DNA from: JAZIHH01 sp036678685
GTDB taxonomy: Bacteria > Bacillota > UBA4882 > UBA10575
DNA: 64,000 bases
Assembly (NCBI GenBank): GCA_036678685.1
Contig: JAZIHH010000020.1
Span: 744,001-808,000, forward strand
Direction: 5' to 3'
A program made the position numbers and the translations under genes. The first letter of the stretch is position 1; each line of letters begins with the position of its first letter. Below, in pieces: positions 1 to 8,871 of the stretch. Below the pieces are notes generated by a model. It ran no database searches and was not told the DNA's origin. It worked only from the letters and a program-made list of their open reading frames with translations.

Positions 1-836
1 AGGAGAAGAAGGCGGAAAATCCGGTTGCCGATGTTGACTCCGAAGCCCATCAGAACAGCGGGGGCGATGGAAAAGATAATTAACCAGTACATAATGGTCA
101 GGAGGATCACTCCGGCCAACGGCAACGGCCGGCGCCGGAAGACAGTGGTCAGGCAGGTGTGGAATTCTTTCAGTTCCGCAATCACCCGTTGGCAGTAATT
201 GCCGCTCCGCGGGCCAAACACTTTCCGGACCGGAGTGAGCCGGAAAAATTTTTTCACCAGAAATTCCCCGATCTGCGGCCGGCAAAGAAGAAGGACCACA
301 AAAAAGGAGAGAAGAAAAAGGAGAAAAAGAAAAAAATTGATCATACCGGACAGATAGCTGATCCCCAACTCCTTCAGCAGGCGGTGGCGAAAGAGGAAGA
401 GCAGCGTCGAACCGCCGGTAATAAAAATAAGGCTGCTAAAGACGATGCGCGAAGTAACGATGGCCGTAGCCTTGCCTACGGAGACCCCTTTCCGGTGTAA
501 GAGGTAGACCTGGGCGGGAACACTTCCGGAAGTAAAGGGCGTGATATTGCCGGTGAAAAATCCCACCAGATTAATGCGGAGAATGTCGAGGAGCGAAATT
601 TTTTCTCCCAGGGTACCGGCGATGAGTTTGACCCTTGTTCCCTCCACCAGCCAGGAACATAAAACCAGCCCGAAAAGGAAAAAGATCATTTTCGGCTTAA
701 AGTAAAGAAGCCCCTGCCATGTGTCGGAAGTGGCGGAAGAAAAAAGGAGAACCACTATAGTCAACAAGCTGAAGGTCAGAGCCAGGGTCAGTCCTTTTTT
801 CAGAAAACCCGGGGAGAGCCGGTTAGATAGTTCCAT
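1..836 (-). CDS. UPF0104 / lysylphosphatidylglycerol-synthase-like TM protein (partial)
   Basis: Reading the minus strand from an ATG at 836, behind a GGAGG six bases upstream, gives an open frame that runs off the left edge after about 278 residues. The protein is very hydrophobic with several membrane segments. It shows the family pattern of UPF0104/YbhN/AglD-type proteins: a W-L-V-E-G-x-R-V-K segment near residue 60, then F-F-T-G-N-I-T-P-F-T-S-G around residue 90. These are multi-pass membrane proteins related to the flippase half of MprF, usually linked to lipid or glycan transport. A TATAAT box on the minus strand at about 868-873 could serve it. The gene is divergent from tldD. The C terminus lies outside the window, and the substrate cannot be told. 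Confidence 0.72.
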   Translation of the reverse strand, partial: MELSNRLSPGFLKKGLTLALTFSLLTIVVLLFSSATSDTWQGLLYFKPKMIFFLFGLVLCSWLVEGTRVKLIAGTLGEKISLLDILRINLVGFFTGNITPFTSGSVPAQVYLLHRKGVSVGKATAIVTSRIVFSSLIFITGGSTLLFLFRHRLLKELGISYLSGMINFFLFLLFLLSFFVVLLLCRPQIGEFLVKKFFRLTPVRKVFGPRSGNYCQRVIAELKEFHTCLTTVFRRRPLPLAGVILLTIMYWLIIFSIAPAVLMGFGVNIGNRIFRLLL

Positions 837-976
837 AATAACCTCCGGTACGTTTTTTTCGGCACAATATTATAGTATTCTTTAATGCCGATGAATTTCC
901 TGCTTGGAATAATTGGCCGTAACCAGTGGCCTGGAATTTTCACACCCAATATGGGAAAAATAGGGAGGTAATGCTG

Positions 977-2476
977 TTGAAAGAAGGCTTGCGGGTGGAA
1001 GGTTATGACGAAACAGTAAAGACAGCCATGGAGATAGGCCGCAGGATGAAGATGGGTTTTATCCTTCGTATTCAAGATAAGAAGGAGACTTCGTTCACCG
1101 TGAATAACGGAGAGACAGAGGAGATCGCCACCAGTTCGCTGCGGGGAATGGGATTTCAGGCCTTTACTCCGGAGGGATATACCGGATTTGCCTCTTCCGA
1201 CCATATTCATCCCTCGGAAGTGGAGAATTTAGCCGAACAAGCGGTAAAACTGGCGGAAAAAGTCCGGGAAATCGGCGGGGAAAAAAACCCGGCGGTTTTT
1301 AACATACCCCCGAACCGCCGGCGGGTTGTTTTACCGTTGAAATACCCTTACGGCTCCTGTTCCCTCGGGGAAATGGAGGAACGGCTTAAAAAACTCAACA
1401 AAGAGCTGGGTTTGGGAGACCCCCGGCTTTCCGTGCGTACCGTACACCGGGTGGTGGACGAAGAGTGGCGGATCGTGCGGCATGACGGGACTGATACTTC
1501 TTTCATGACGCCCCGTTCCTTCATTTATAATATTTTTACCGCCCGGGAAGACGGGAAAACCGCCACCACCTACAGTAACCTGCCGGGAACCGATCTTTCG
1601 ATCTTGCTTGAAGCGGCGGAAGTCGAGAAACTGAAGAAAATATCGCTTAGGGCGGCGAAGACGGCCCTGGCCCTTTTATCTGCGGGTCCGGTAAAAAGTG
1701 GCTCGTATAAGCTGGTGATTGATTACGCCCTGGCCAAGGGGTTGGCCCATGAGGCTTTCGGGCACGCGGCTGAGACGGACGGCATGGAAAGTTCGATCCT
1801 GGGTGAAAACGGCCGCCTTTGTCAGGGCAAGGAAGTAGCCTCCCCCCTGGTTTCGATTATTGACGGCCCGGTGGAGGGGGATTATGCTTACCAGCCGGTG
1901 AGCGCCAACGGAATTGACCGCCAGACCGTCTGGATTGTACAGGACGGAATACTCCGGGCTGGCCTCGCCGATCTTTTTTCCGCCGCGGCGGCCGGGGTGC
2001 CGGTAACCGGGGCGGGAAGAGCGGAATCCTGCCATCATCTGCCCTTGGCCCGGATGTCGAATATCCGGATTCAAGTGAAAGATCCTTACCCGGTGGAAGA
2101 GGATTTTGCGGATATAACTCCGGAACGGCTGTATAAAATTATGGTACAGTCGGGGCTGATGGAAGAAGAGGAAGAAGTCCTTTATCTTTCCGGGTTTCAG
2201 GGCGGACAAGTCAACCCGGCCCAGGGCAATTTTGTCTTTAATTGTTCGGCCATCTACCGGCTGGGTCCGGTCTGCCGGCTTTACCGCCCGGCTATTTTTT
2301 CCGGGAAGATTCTTACCGCGCTCCGCGCCGTCCGGGCGGGAATCGGCCCGTTAAAAATAGACGCCATGGGGACTTGCGGCAAAATGTTTCAAGGGGTTCC
2401 CTCCAGCGGCGGGTCCCATTATTTTCTGGTCCTTGACAAAAACCCGGAGATCGTCATCGGAGGTGAAGTAGGATGA
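977..2476 (+). CDS. tldD: TldD family metalloprotease
   Basis: This is the catalytic subunit of the TldD/TldE heterodimeric metalloprotease, which degrades unfolded peptides and in some bacteria matures modified peptides. The zinc motif H-E-A-F-G-H is seen at about residues 258-263, followed by A-E-T-D. The TTG at 977 is preferred because GGGAGG (963-968) lies 8 nt upstream; an ATG at 971 is only 2 nt away from it. The length of about 499 residues fits the family. The stop overlaps the start of the next gene (ATGA), so the two subunits are probably translationally coupled. No modified-peptide precursor gene was seen nearby, so a general cytosolic proteolytic role is more likely. Confidence 0.93.
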   Translation: MKEGLRVEGYDETVKTAMEIGRRMKMGFILRIQDKKETSFTVNNGETEEIATSSLRGMGFQAFTPEGYTGFASSDHIHPSEVENLAEQAVKLAEKVREIGGEKNPAVFNIPPNRRRVVLPLKYPYGSCSLGEMEERLKKLNKELGLGDPRLSVRTVHRVVDEEWRIVRHDGTDTSFMTPRSFIYNIFTAREDGKTATTYSNLPGTDLSILLEAAEVEKLKKISLRAAKTALALLSAGPVKSGSYKLVIDYALAKGLAHEAFGHAAETDGMESSILGENGRLCQGKEVASPLVSIIDGPVEGDYAYQPVSANGIDRQTVWIVQDGILRAGLADLFSAAAAGVPVTGAGRAESCHHLPLARMSNIRIQVKDPYPVEEDFADITPERLYKIMVQSGLMEEEEEVLYLSGFQGGQVNPAQGNFVFNCSAIYRLGPVCRLYRPAIFSGKILTALRAVRAGIGPLKIDAMGTCGKMFQGVPSSGGSHYFLVLDKNPEIVIGGEVG

Positions 2477-3798
2477 GCCGGCTGGGAGAAGAATTACGCC
2501 AGCGGTTGAATGCCCTTTTGGGCAAAGCCCTTCCTTCCGGGCTGAAATTGACCGGCTGGCGTTTTGACCTGCATGAAGTCACCCAATTGGAGTTGGGGTT
2601 GAAAAACAACAAGATCGGCGGGCCGTATACGGCGCCGTCTTTAACACGGGATACCGGGGGAGAACTCTGTCTCCTTTGGGAAGATCAGAAGTATACGTTT
2701 ACCCGGATCGAACGGCGGGTGCTGGAAGAGTTCCAGGCCAACTTGGAACTATGGGAAAAAATGGCCTACCAGGATCCCTACGGCCCCGGGCTGGTCAAGC
2801 CCTACGAACCACCGGCCGTGCCTCTGGCCCAGGAAGAGGCCGTCCGCATTGTGGAAGGGGATTTTGCTCCGCTTTTTTCCTTTCCCGTACGCGGTATGGA
2901 GATCTTGTCCGCTTACGGAGTAAAAAAAGTGGACGGGCGGGTGAGGGTCTCCCACGACCGGCGCCTGGTGGCCAATTCGGAAAATTTGTGGATAACTTAT
3001 GAACAGACCCCGGTCGAACTTTTTATGGAAGGGGACGATCTTTTCGGCGACTCCTTTGCCGAAAAACGACTGCCGGCCAAAGAAGAATTTGAGGCTTTGG
3101 TCCATTATACCGGGGAGACGGTGGAAAAATTGAAAAAAAAGATTAATCTGCCCCGGGAAGGCGAGATGTATGTGATCTTTACGCCCAAGGTTTTTGAGGC
3201 CTTCCTTGAGCATTATCTGCTCAGCAATTTAAGCGGCCGGCTGGTGGCCAACAGGCAAAGCGCTTTTGCGGCCGGGGACTTTCGCGAAGGAAAAAAGGTC
3301 TTCCGGGATGATTTCACCGTCCGCATTGACGGGACCCGTCCTTACCGCTATAGTTCCTACCGGTGCACCGGGGAAGGCGTGCCCACCGGCCGGGTGGACC
3401 TTATCCGGGAGGGAAGGTTGATTACGCCGGTTTTGACCTTGAAATACGCCAAAAAACTGGAGATGGAACCGACTCCCCTGCCGGTGGCCGGCGCGCAGGG
3501 CTTGATTATTGATGTTCCCCGCCGGGGAACTTGGGATGAGGTTTTACCGGAATTGGACGATTGCCTGGTGGTCCATTCGGTTTTGGGTCTCCATACGCAG
3601 GACTATTCTTCCGGTCAGTTCTCGTTAACCGCCGACCAGGGTCTGCTGGTGCGGAAAGGACGGGTGGAAGGCAAGGTGGAAACGGTGCTTTCCGGCGATT
3701 TTTTCCAGGCCCTGGCCGCCGGGACAACGGTTTTTATCGACTTTCCCCGGGAAGAAAGCCCGGCTCTTTGCTTCAAGGCGCAGGTGACAGCGGCGTAG
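2473..3798 (+). CDS. tldE: TldE/PmbA family protein
   Basis: This is the partner subunit of TldD. It has 441 residues, starts inside the stop codon of tldD (ATGA overlap) and is homologous in layout to TldD. It lacks the HExxxH zinc motif, as expected for TldE/PmbA, which builds the walls of the proteolytic chamber and binds substrate. The C-terminal third carries the conserved glycine-rich strands of the family (for example around D-Y-S-S-G-Q-F-S near residue 375). It is the last gene of the pair and is followed by a GC-rich spacer with direct repeats. Confidence 0.92.
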   Translation: MSRLGEELRQRLNALLGKALPSGLKLTGWRFDLHEVTQLELGLKNNKIGGPYTAPSLTRDTGGELCLLWEDQKYTFTRIERRVLEEFQANLELWEKMAYQDPYGPGLVKPYEPPAVPLAQEEAVRIVEGDFAPLFSFPVRGMEILSAYGVKKVDGRVRVSHDRRLVANSENLWITYEQTPVELFMEGDDLFGDSFAEKRLPAKEEFEALVHYTGETVEKLKKKINLPREGEMYVIFTPKVFEAFLEHYLLSNLSGRLVANRQSAFAAGDFREGKKVFRDDFTVRIDGTRPYRYSSYRCTGEGVPTGRVDLIREGRLITPVLTLKYAKKLEMEPTPLPVAGAQGLIIDVPRRGTWDEVLPELDDCLVVHSVLGLHTQDYSSGQFSLTADQGLLVRKGRVEGKVETVLSGDFFQALAAGTTVFIDFPREESPALCFKAQVTAA

Positions 3799-3841
3799 TT
3801 CGCACCCGGTCGTCCGGGGTCCGTTGCCCGGCGGCTGCGGC

Positions 3842-3912
3842 CCGTCCGTTACCGGTTGCCTACCCGGCGCAGCCCGCCGCCTGCCGGTTGCAGCCGTCCG
3901 TCGCCGGTTGCC
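3842..3912. repeat. GC-rich intergenic direct repeat
   Basis: Between tldE and murD a 19-nt unit at 3842-3860 (CCGTCCGTTACCGGTTGCC) recurs at 3894-3912 with two changes. A third partial copy of its core (CCGGTTGCA) lies at 3884-3892. The stretch has no convincing ORF. It may be a small dispersed repeat; related CCGGTTGCC cores also occur at other spacers in the window, for example near 13325. Confidence 0.5.
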
Positions 3913-4041
3913 CCGCCCCTGCACGCCCGCCGTCTCCAGCTTGCCGCGGTGGACCGGCCGTCGTTAAACAATTCATATTTTCCCAAGGAGGAACTTTTTT
4001 CTAGACGGCGAAAGTCTTATAAAAAGAAGATGAGGTAAAGA

Positions 4042-5439
4042 GTGGTTTTGTTCATGCCGTATGCGGGTAAAAAAGTGGCCGTGGTGGGTTTGGGCGTCAA
4101 CAACACCCCCCTTGTCCGGTTTCTCGTCGGACAGGGGGCTGAAGTTACCGTATTGGACCGGAAAACCCCCGCCGAATTACAAGAGTACCTGAATCAACTG
4201 GCCGGTTTGCCGGTGGTCTATCACCTGGGCCCGGATTATCTTGATTATCTCCAAGGACAGGAATTGGTCTTTCTTTCCCCCGGGGTACCGCAAAACCTTC
4301 CCGCCTTGCAAAAGGCTAAGGCCGAAGGAACTGTCTTCAGCAGCGAGATGAAACTCTTTTTTTCTGTAAAAAATTCGCCGGTGATCGGGATTACCGGCAC
4401 CAGCGGGAAGACGACCACCACCGCTTTGACCGGAGCGATGCTGAGAGGGGTAAAACCGCTACAAGTGGGGGGGAATATCGGACGGCCGCCCCTTTCTTTC
4501 TTGCCGGAATTAACGCCGGAAACCTGGGTCGTTCTGGAACTCAGCAGTTTTCAACTGCAAAATCTGGGTTACAGCCCGGAGATTGCCGTGATGCTCAACC
4601 TTACCCCGAATCATCTTGATGTTCATTCTTCCTGGGAGGAATATGTGGAAGCCAAGACGGAGATTATCCGGCACCAGTCCCCCGGGAACATTGCCGTTTT
4701 TAACTGGGACAATGCCGTTACCCGTCAACTGGCGGAGAAAGCAAAAGGGAAAGTTTATTATTTTTCCCGCCGGATCGAGCCGGTGCGGGGGGCTTTTGTC
4801 CGCAACGGAAGTTTTTATCTCAAATTGACGCCCCATACCGAAGAGTATCTTTGCCGGTGTTCGGAAAGCCGGCTCCCGGGAACCCATAACGAGGAGAATA
4901 TTTTAGCCGCCGCGCTGGCCGCCCGTTTGGCCGGCGTGCCGCCGGCCGCGATCGTAACAGCGATCCGGGAGTTTGAAGGGGTTGAACACCGGTTGGAATT
5001 CGTGCGGGAGCTTGAGGGCGTCGCTTATTATAACGACTCGATCGCCACCACCCCTGAGCAGGCCATCGCCGGAATGCTGGCTCTCCCCGCCCCGCTTCTC
5101 TTGATTGCGGGGGGATATGACAAGAAACTGTCCTTCGTTGAATTCGCCCGGGTGGCGGTGCGGAGGTGCCGGGTGGTTATTTTGCTGGGTCAGACGGCGG
5201 GGGCCATCCGGGAGGCGCTGGAGAAGGCGGGGGAGGAAGCCGGCCTTTTACCGGAAATTTACCGGGTGGACAATCTCGAAGAAGCGGTGGTTCTTGCCCG
5301 GCGGAAGGCCGTAAAAGGAGAGACGGTGTTGCTCTCGCCGGCCTGCGCCAGTTATGATATGTTTCGTAACTTTGAGGAGCGGGGAAGACTCTTTAAAAGA
5401 CTGGTTTTGGGTTTTAAAGCGCAAAACAACGACGAGTAA
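4042..5439 (+). CDS. murD: UDP-N-acetylmuramoyl-L-alanine--D-glutamate ligase
   Basis: This cytosolic Mur ligase adds D-glutamate to UDP-MurNAc-L-Ala, using ATP, in peptidoglycan precursor synthesis. It shows an N-terminal Rossmann-like domain (V-G-L-G-V-N-N), the central ATP-binding loop G-I-T-G-T-S-G-K-T-T-T at about residues 115-125, the N-L-T-P-N-H-L-D-V-H motif near residue 190, and a C-terminal ligase domain ending with S-P-A-C-A-S-Y-D-M-F. The GTG at 4042 is chosen because GAGG sits 6 nt upstream; an ATG at 4054 is also possible. The length of 465 residues is normal. It stands apart from any other mur or division gene, which is unusual because murD is often in a dcw cluster. Confidence 0.95.
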   Translation: MVLFMPYAGKKVAVVGLGVNNTPLVRFLVGQGAEVTVLDRKTPAELQEYLNQLAGLPVVYHLGPDYLDYLQGQELVFLSPGVPQNLPALQKAKAEGTVFSSEMKLFFSVKNSPVIGITGTSGKTTTTALTGAMLRGVKPLQVGGNIGRPPLSFLPELTPETWVVLELSSFQLQNLGYSPEIAVMLNLTPNHLDVHSSWEEYVEAKTEIIRHQSPGNIAVFNWDNAVTRQLAEKAKGKVYYFSRRIEPVRGAFVRNGSFYLKLTPHTEEYLCRCSESRLPGTHNEENILAAALAARLAGVPPAAIVTAIREFEGVEHRLEFVRELEGVAYYNDSIATTPEQAIAGMLALPAPLLLIAGGYDKKLSFVEFARVAVRRCRVVILLGQTAGAIREALEKAGEEAGLLPEIYRVDNLEEAVVLARRKAVKGETVLLSPACASYDMFRNFEERGRLFKRLVLGFKAQNNDE

Positions 5440-5459
5440 AATTGAAGGAGGGTTACATA

Positions 5460-5681
5460 TTGTGGACTGTTTTATATATTGCCCCCAGCCAGTCGGTGGC
5501 GCTCAGGATTAAAGAATATATGGAGGCCGAAGGGATCCTGGTCCGTCTCCGGCCCCTTGGTTTTCGGGACAACAGTGGCAATGTGGAAATCCAGGTAACT
5601 GAAGCGGAGATCGAAGAGGCGCAGGAAGTCCTTACCCAGGCCTTGCAGGTGCGTCAGTACCGGGAATTACGCACGAAATGA
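5460..5681 (+). CDS. Small DUF2007-like protein
   Basis: A protein of 73 residues is read from TTG 5460, placed 8 nt after a strong AAGGAGG (5445-5451). The sequence alternates short strands and helices (T-V-L-Y-I-A-P-S-Q-S-V-A-L-R-I-K-E-Y). This resembles the DUF2007 fold, which is related to ferredoxin-like signal-transducing domains. It sits 20 nt after murD and before the acetyl-CoA carboxylase genes, so it is probably cotranscribed with murD. No catalytic residues are evident and the function is unknown. Confidence 0.7.
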   Translation: MWTVLYIAPSQSVALRIKEYMEAEGILVRLRPLGFRDNSGNVEIQVTEAEIEEAQEVLTQALQVRQYRELRTK

Positions 5682-5886
5682 TCTATTGCAGAAGGAATTG
5701 TCAGGTGCATGACGAATTATCTGTTTTTGTATTCCCTATCTGAAACGGCAACCCTTCCGGGGTTGCACTTTGCCGCCGCCGGGCGGGGAACGGCCGGACG
5801 GCGGTGGCCGGAGCGTTACGGGGCAAAAAAGAGAGTTTTAAATTTTTAGATTGGCTGAGGCCAGGCCGGTGAGGTGTGCCGATAAA

Positions 5887-6783
5887 ATGTGGAAAGATCT
5901 TTTTAAGGCTAAACCAAGGTATGTGACAGTAAAACATCCGCGGGAAACGGGTCTCCGGCCCGAACAGGCGGAAAGGAAAGAACTGCCGGACGGGTTATGG
6001 GTTAAGTGCGGCAGTTGCCGGCAGATTATTTACCATAAAGATCTGGAAAGCCATCTGAAAGTCTGTCCCAAATGCGGTTATCATATGCGTCTTACGGCCG
6101 GGGAGAGAATCGCCCAACTTTTTGATGCCGGTAGTGTCGAAGAATTCGATTCCGGACTTACTTCGCGTAATCCTTTGAGTTTTCCCGATTATGACCAAAA
6201 ACTGCAAAACGCCCGGGAAAAAACAGGGTTAAACGAGGGTGTCATCACCGGTACCGCCACCGTAGAGGGCAACCCGTGTACCTTTGCCGTGATGGATTTT
6301 GGTTTTATGGGCGGATCCATGGGTTCGGTGGTAGGAGAAAAGGTGAGCCGGGCTTTTGAATATGCGGCGGAGCATCACCGGCCCATCGTGGTTGTCTCCG
6401 CCGGCGGCGGAGGAGCCCGCATGCAGGAGGGTATTTTATCCCTTATGCAAATGGCCAAAACCTGCCAGGCTTTAAACCGCCTGCACGCGCAGGGAATTTT
6501 ATATATTTCGGTTTTAACCGACCCGACGATGGGCGGCGTCTTTGCCAGTTTTGCCTCCCTGGGCGACGTGGTCATCGCCGAACCCGGGGCTTTAATCGGC
6601 TTTGCCGGGCCCCGTGTTATTCAGCAGACGATAAGGCAAACTTTACCCCCTGGGTTTCAACGGGCGGAATTCCTTTTGGAACACGGGATTATCGATTTGA
6701 TCGTCAACCGAAAAAAACTCCGGGAAACAGTGGCCTACCTCTTGCGGTTTCACCGGAAAGAGGGAGGGACCGTTCGTGGGTAA
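5887..6783 (+). CDS. accD: Acetyl-CoA carboxylase carboxyltransferase subunit beta
   Basis: This is the beta subunit of the carboxyltransferase that makes malonyl-CoA, the first committed step of fatty acid synthesis. The N-terminal zinc ribbon is visible as C-G-S-C at residues 41-44 and C-P-K-C at about 60-63. A crotonase-like domain follows with the oxyanion-loop segment S-A-G-G-G-G-A-R-M-Q-E-G. The ATG at 5887 gives the usual M-W-K-D-L-F start; the in-frame region upstream lacks family similarity. It overlaps accA by 8 nt. The leader at 5682-5886 contains a GCAACCC/GGGTTGC hairpin at about 5745-5765, of unknown role. Confidence 0.95.
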   Translation: MWKDLFKAKPRYVTVKHPRETGLRPEQAERKELPDGLWVKCGSCRQIIYHKDLESHLKVCPKCGYHMRLTAGERIAQLFDAGSVEEFDSGLTSRNPLSFPDYDQKLQNAREKTGLNEGVITGTATVEGNPCTFAVMDFGFMGGSMGSVVGEKVSRAFEYAAEHHRPIVVVSAGGGGARMQEGILSLMQMAKTCQALNRLHAQGILYISVLTDPTMGGVFASFASLGDVVIAEPGALIGFAGPRVIQQTIRQTLPPGFQRAEFLLEHGIIDLIVNRKKLRETVAYLLRFHRKEGGTVRG

Positions 6784-7741
6784 TCACAACAACTTTATTA
6801 TGGAATTTGAAAGACCTCTGCTGGAGTTGGAAAGGCAGATTAAAGAGATAAAAATTTTTGCCGCGGAAAAGGATATTGATATGTCGGAAGAAATTTCCCG
6901 GCTGGAGCAGAAGAAAGAGGCCCTGCGGGAAAAGATCTACCGGGAATTGACCCCGTGGCAAAAGGTACAGATCGCCCGGCACCCCAAACGCCCTACTTTC
7001 TTGGAGTTTGTGGAGATGATTTTCAGTGATTTCCTGGAACTCCACGGCGACCGGCTCTACCGGGACGACCCGGCCATGGTCGGCGGTCTGGCGTATCTGG
7101 AAGGAATACCCGTTACCGTGGTGGGACAGCAGAAAGGCCGCGATACCAAGGAGAACATTTACCGGAATTTTGGCATGCCCCACCCGGAGGGCTACCGGAA
7201 AGCCTTGCGGCTTATGAAACAGGCGGCCAAATTCAAGCGGCCGATCATCTCCATGATTGATGTGGTGGGCGCCTACCCGGGGATCGAGGCGGAAGAAAGG
7301 GGGCAGGGCGAGGCGGTGGCCCGCTCGATCATGGAAATGGCCGCTTTGGAGACACCGATTATTGTCGTGATTACCGGAGAAGGAGGAAGTGGAGGGGCCT
7401 TGGGGATCGGGGTAGGCGACCGTATCCTCATGCTGGAACATGCTTATTATTCGGTAATTTCTCCGGAAGGCTGTGCGTCAATTTTATGGAAAGATGCGTC
7501 CAAAGCGCCCCAGGCGGTGGAAGCCTTGCGTGTCACTGCGGAAGATCTTATGAAGTTTCAAGTCATTGATGAGATTATTCCCGAACCTTTAGGCGGGGCG
7601 CATCGCGACCCCAACAAAACCGCGGAAGCGATTAAGGAGGCGTTGCTGCGCAATCTGACTTCACTAATGGAAATACCTCCGGAAAGATTGAAAGAGGAGA
7701 GATACAATAAATACCGTAAAATAGGTATTTTTAATGAATAA
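6776..7741 (+). CDS. accA: Acetyl-CoA carboxylase carboxyltransferase subunit alpha
   Basis: This is the alpha subunit of acetyl-CoA carboxyltransferase and pairs with the accD product. It has 321 residues with the typical N-terminal helical part, then the crotonase core with G-Q-Q-K-G-R-D-T-K-E-N and the G-E-G-G-S-G-G-A-L-G-I-G loop that binds carboxybiotin or CoA. The GTG start at 6776 lies inside the end of accD, which ensures coupled production of the two subunits. No accB or accC is in the window, so the biotin carboxylase genes are elsewhere. Confidence 0.95.
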   Translation: MGNHNNFIMEFERPLLELERQIKEIKIFAAEKDIDMSEEISRLEQKKEALREKIYRELTPWQKVQIARHPKRPTFLEFVEMIFSDFLELHGDRLYRDDPAMVGGLAYLEGIPVTVVGQQKGRDTKENIYRNFGMPHPEGYRKALRLMKQAAKFKRPIISMIDVVGAYPGIEAEERGQGEAVARSIMEMAALETPIIVVITGEGGSGGALGIGVGDRILMLEHAYYSVISPEGCASILWKDASKAPQAVEALRVTAEDLMKFQVIDEIIPEPLGGAHRDPNKTAEAIKEALLRNLTSLMEIPPERLKEERYNKYRKIGIFNE

Positions 7742-7838
7742 ATAACAAAGCCGAAGGCTGCGGATGGACATCATTTAAAAACCGGAAATTTGTTTTTTAC
7801 AAAAAAGCAAAGGGATTAGTGGATAAGGAGGATGGATG

Positions 7839-8840
7839 ATGAAACGCATTGCCGTTATCACCAGCGGTGGCGACGCGCCAGGGATGAACGCGGCGATCCG
7901 GGCGGTGGTCCTGAAAGGAATAAATGCCGGTTGCCAGGTTTTTGGGGTCAAAAAAGGTTATCAGGGATTAATTAGCGGTGAAATTGTGGAGCTTAATTCT
8001 TTTGCGGTCTCCGAAATTTTGCACCGCGGAGGAACAATTCTCTATTCGACCAGGTGTCCTGAGTTTTTGACCGAGGAGGGACAGGAAAAAGCCCGGGCGC
8101 AGCTGGAACGGTTCGGGATTGAAGGTTTGGTCATTCTCGGCGGCGACGGCTCTTTCCGGGGGGCATTGTGTCTAAGCAAGATGGGTTTTGCCACGATCGG
8201 TATTCCCGCCACTATTGACAATGATATTGCCGGGACCGAACTGGCTCTGGGCTTTGATACGGCGGTTAACACTGCGTTGGAGGCGATCAACAAGATAAGG
8301 GATACCGCCGCTTCCCACGAACGGGTGTATGTGGTGGAAGTTATGGGGCGGAACGCCGGGTTTATTGCTCTTTATGCCGGGTTGGCGGGCGCGGCGGACG
8401 CCATTCTCATTCCGGAAGTGCAACCGGATCTGGACGAGGTGGTGGAGAGAATTAAGAAGGTCACCGCCAAAGGGCGGGGTTATAGTATTGTCGTCGTGGC
8501 GGAAGGCCTCTTCGGCGACCCGATGAGCGGCCGCGCCACGGCCGAGAGCAGCGCGTTCAAAGTGGGCAGTTATGTAATGGAGAAAACCGGGAAGGATACC
8601 AGGATTACTATTTTAGGACATCTGCAAAGAGGCGGTTCGCCTTCGGCCACCGACCGGATCCTGGGCACCCGCTTCGGTGCGAAAGCCGTGGAAGAACTTT
8701 TGGCCGGTTCGTCGGAGAAAATGATCGGTTGGAATAAAAATGCGCTGACCGTCTCCCCCCTCCAGGAGGTGCTTGAGGGAGGGAGAAACCGGGTGGATCT
8801 TGGCCTGCTGGAGCTGGCTGATATTTTGGCTGTAACATAA
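7839..8840 (+). CDS. pfkA: ATP-dependent 6-phosphofructokinase
   Basis: This enzyme phosphorylates fructose 6-phosphate to fructose 1,6-bisphosphate, the committed step of glycolysis. The N terminus I-T-S-G-G-D-A-P-G-M-N-A-A is the nucleotide-binding signature. G-G-D-G-S binds the phosphates and T-I-D-N-D-I carries the catalytic Asp near residue 128. The ATG at 7839 has AAGGAGG 7 nt upstream; the ATG one codon earlier is closer to that site. The length (333 residues) matches the bacterial homotetrameric form. It is followed 31 nt later by pyk, the common Bacillota pfkA-pyk arrangement. Confidence 0.96.
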   Translation: MKRIAVITSGGDAPGMNAAIRAVVLKGINAGCQVFGVKKGYQGLISGEIVELNSFAVSEILHRGGTILYSTRCPEFLTEEGQEKARAQLERFGIEGLVILGGDGSFRGALCLSKMGFATIGIPATIDNDIAGTELALGFDTAVNTALEAINKIRDTAASHERVYVVEVMGRNAGFIALYAGLAGAADAILIPEVQPDLDEVVERIKKVTAKGRGYSIVVVAEGLFGDPMSGRATAESSAFKVGSYVMEKTGKDTRITILGHLQRGGSPSATDRILGTRFGAKAVEELLAGSSEKMIGWNKNALTVSPLQEVLEGGRNRVDLGLLELADILAVT

Positions 8841-8871
8841 GAAAACACTTCAGGTAAAGGCGGTTTTTGCA

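Noticed and set aside
6704..7441. Long minus-strand open frame (245 codons) across accD and accA
   Set aside because: It is the antisense shadow of two well-recognised genes; similar long shadows occur over many GC-rich genes in the window.
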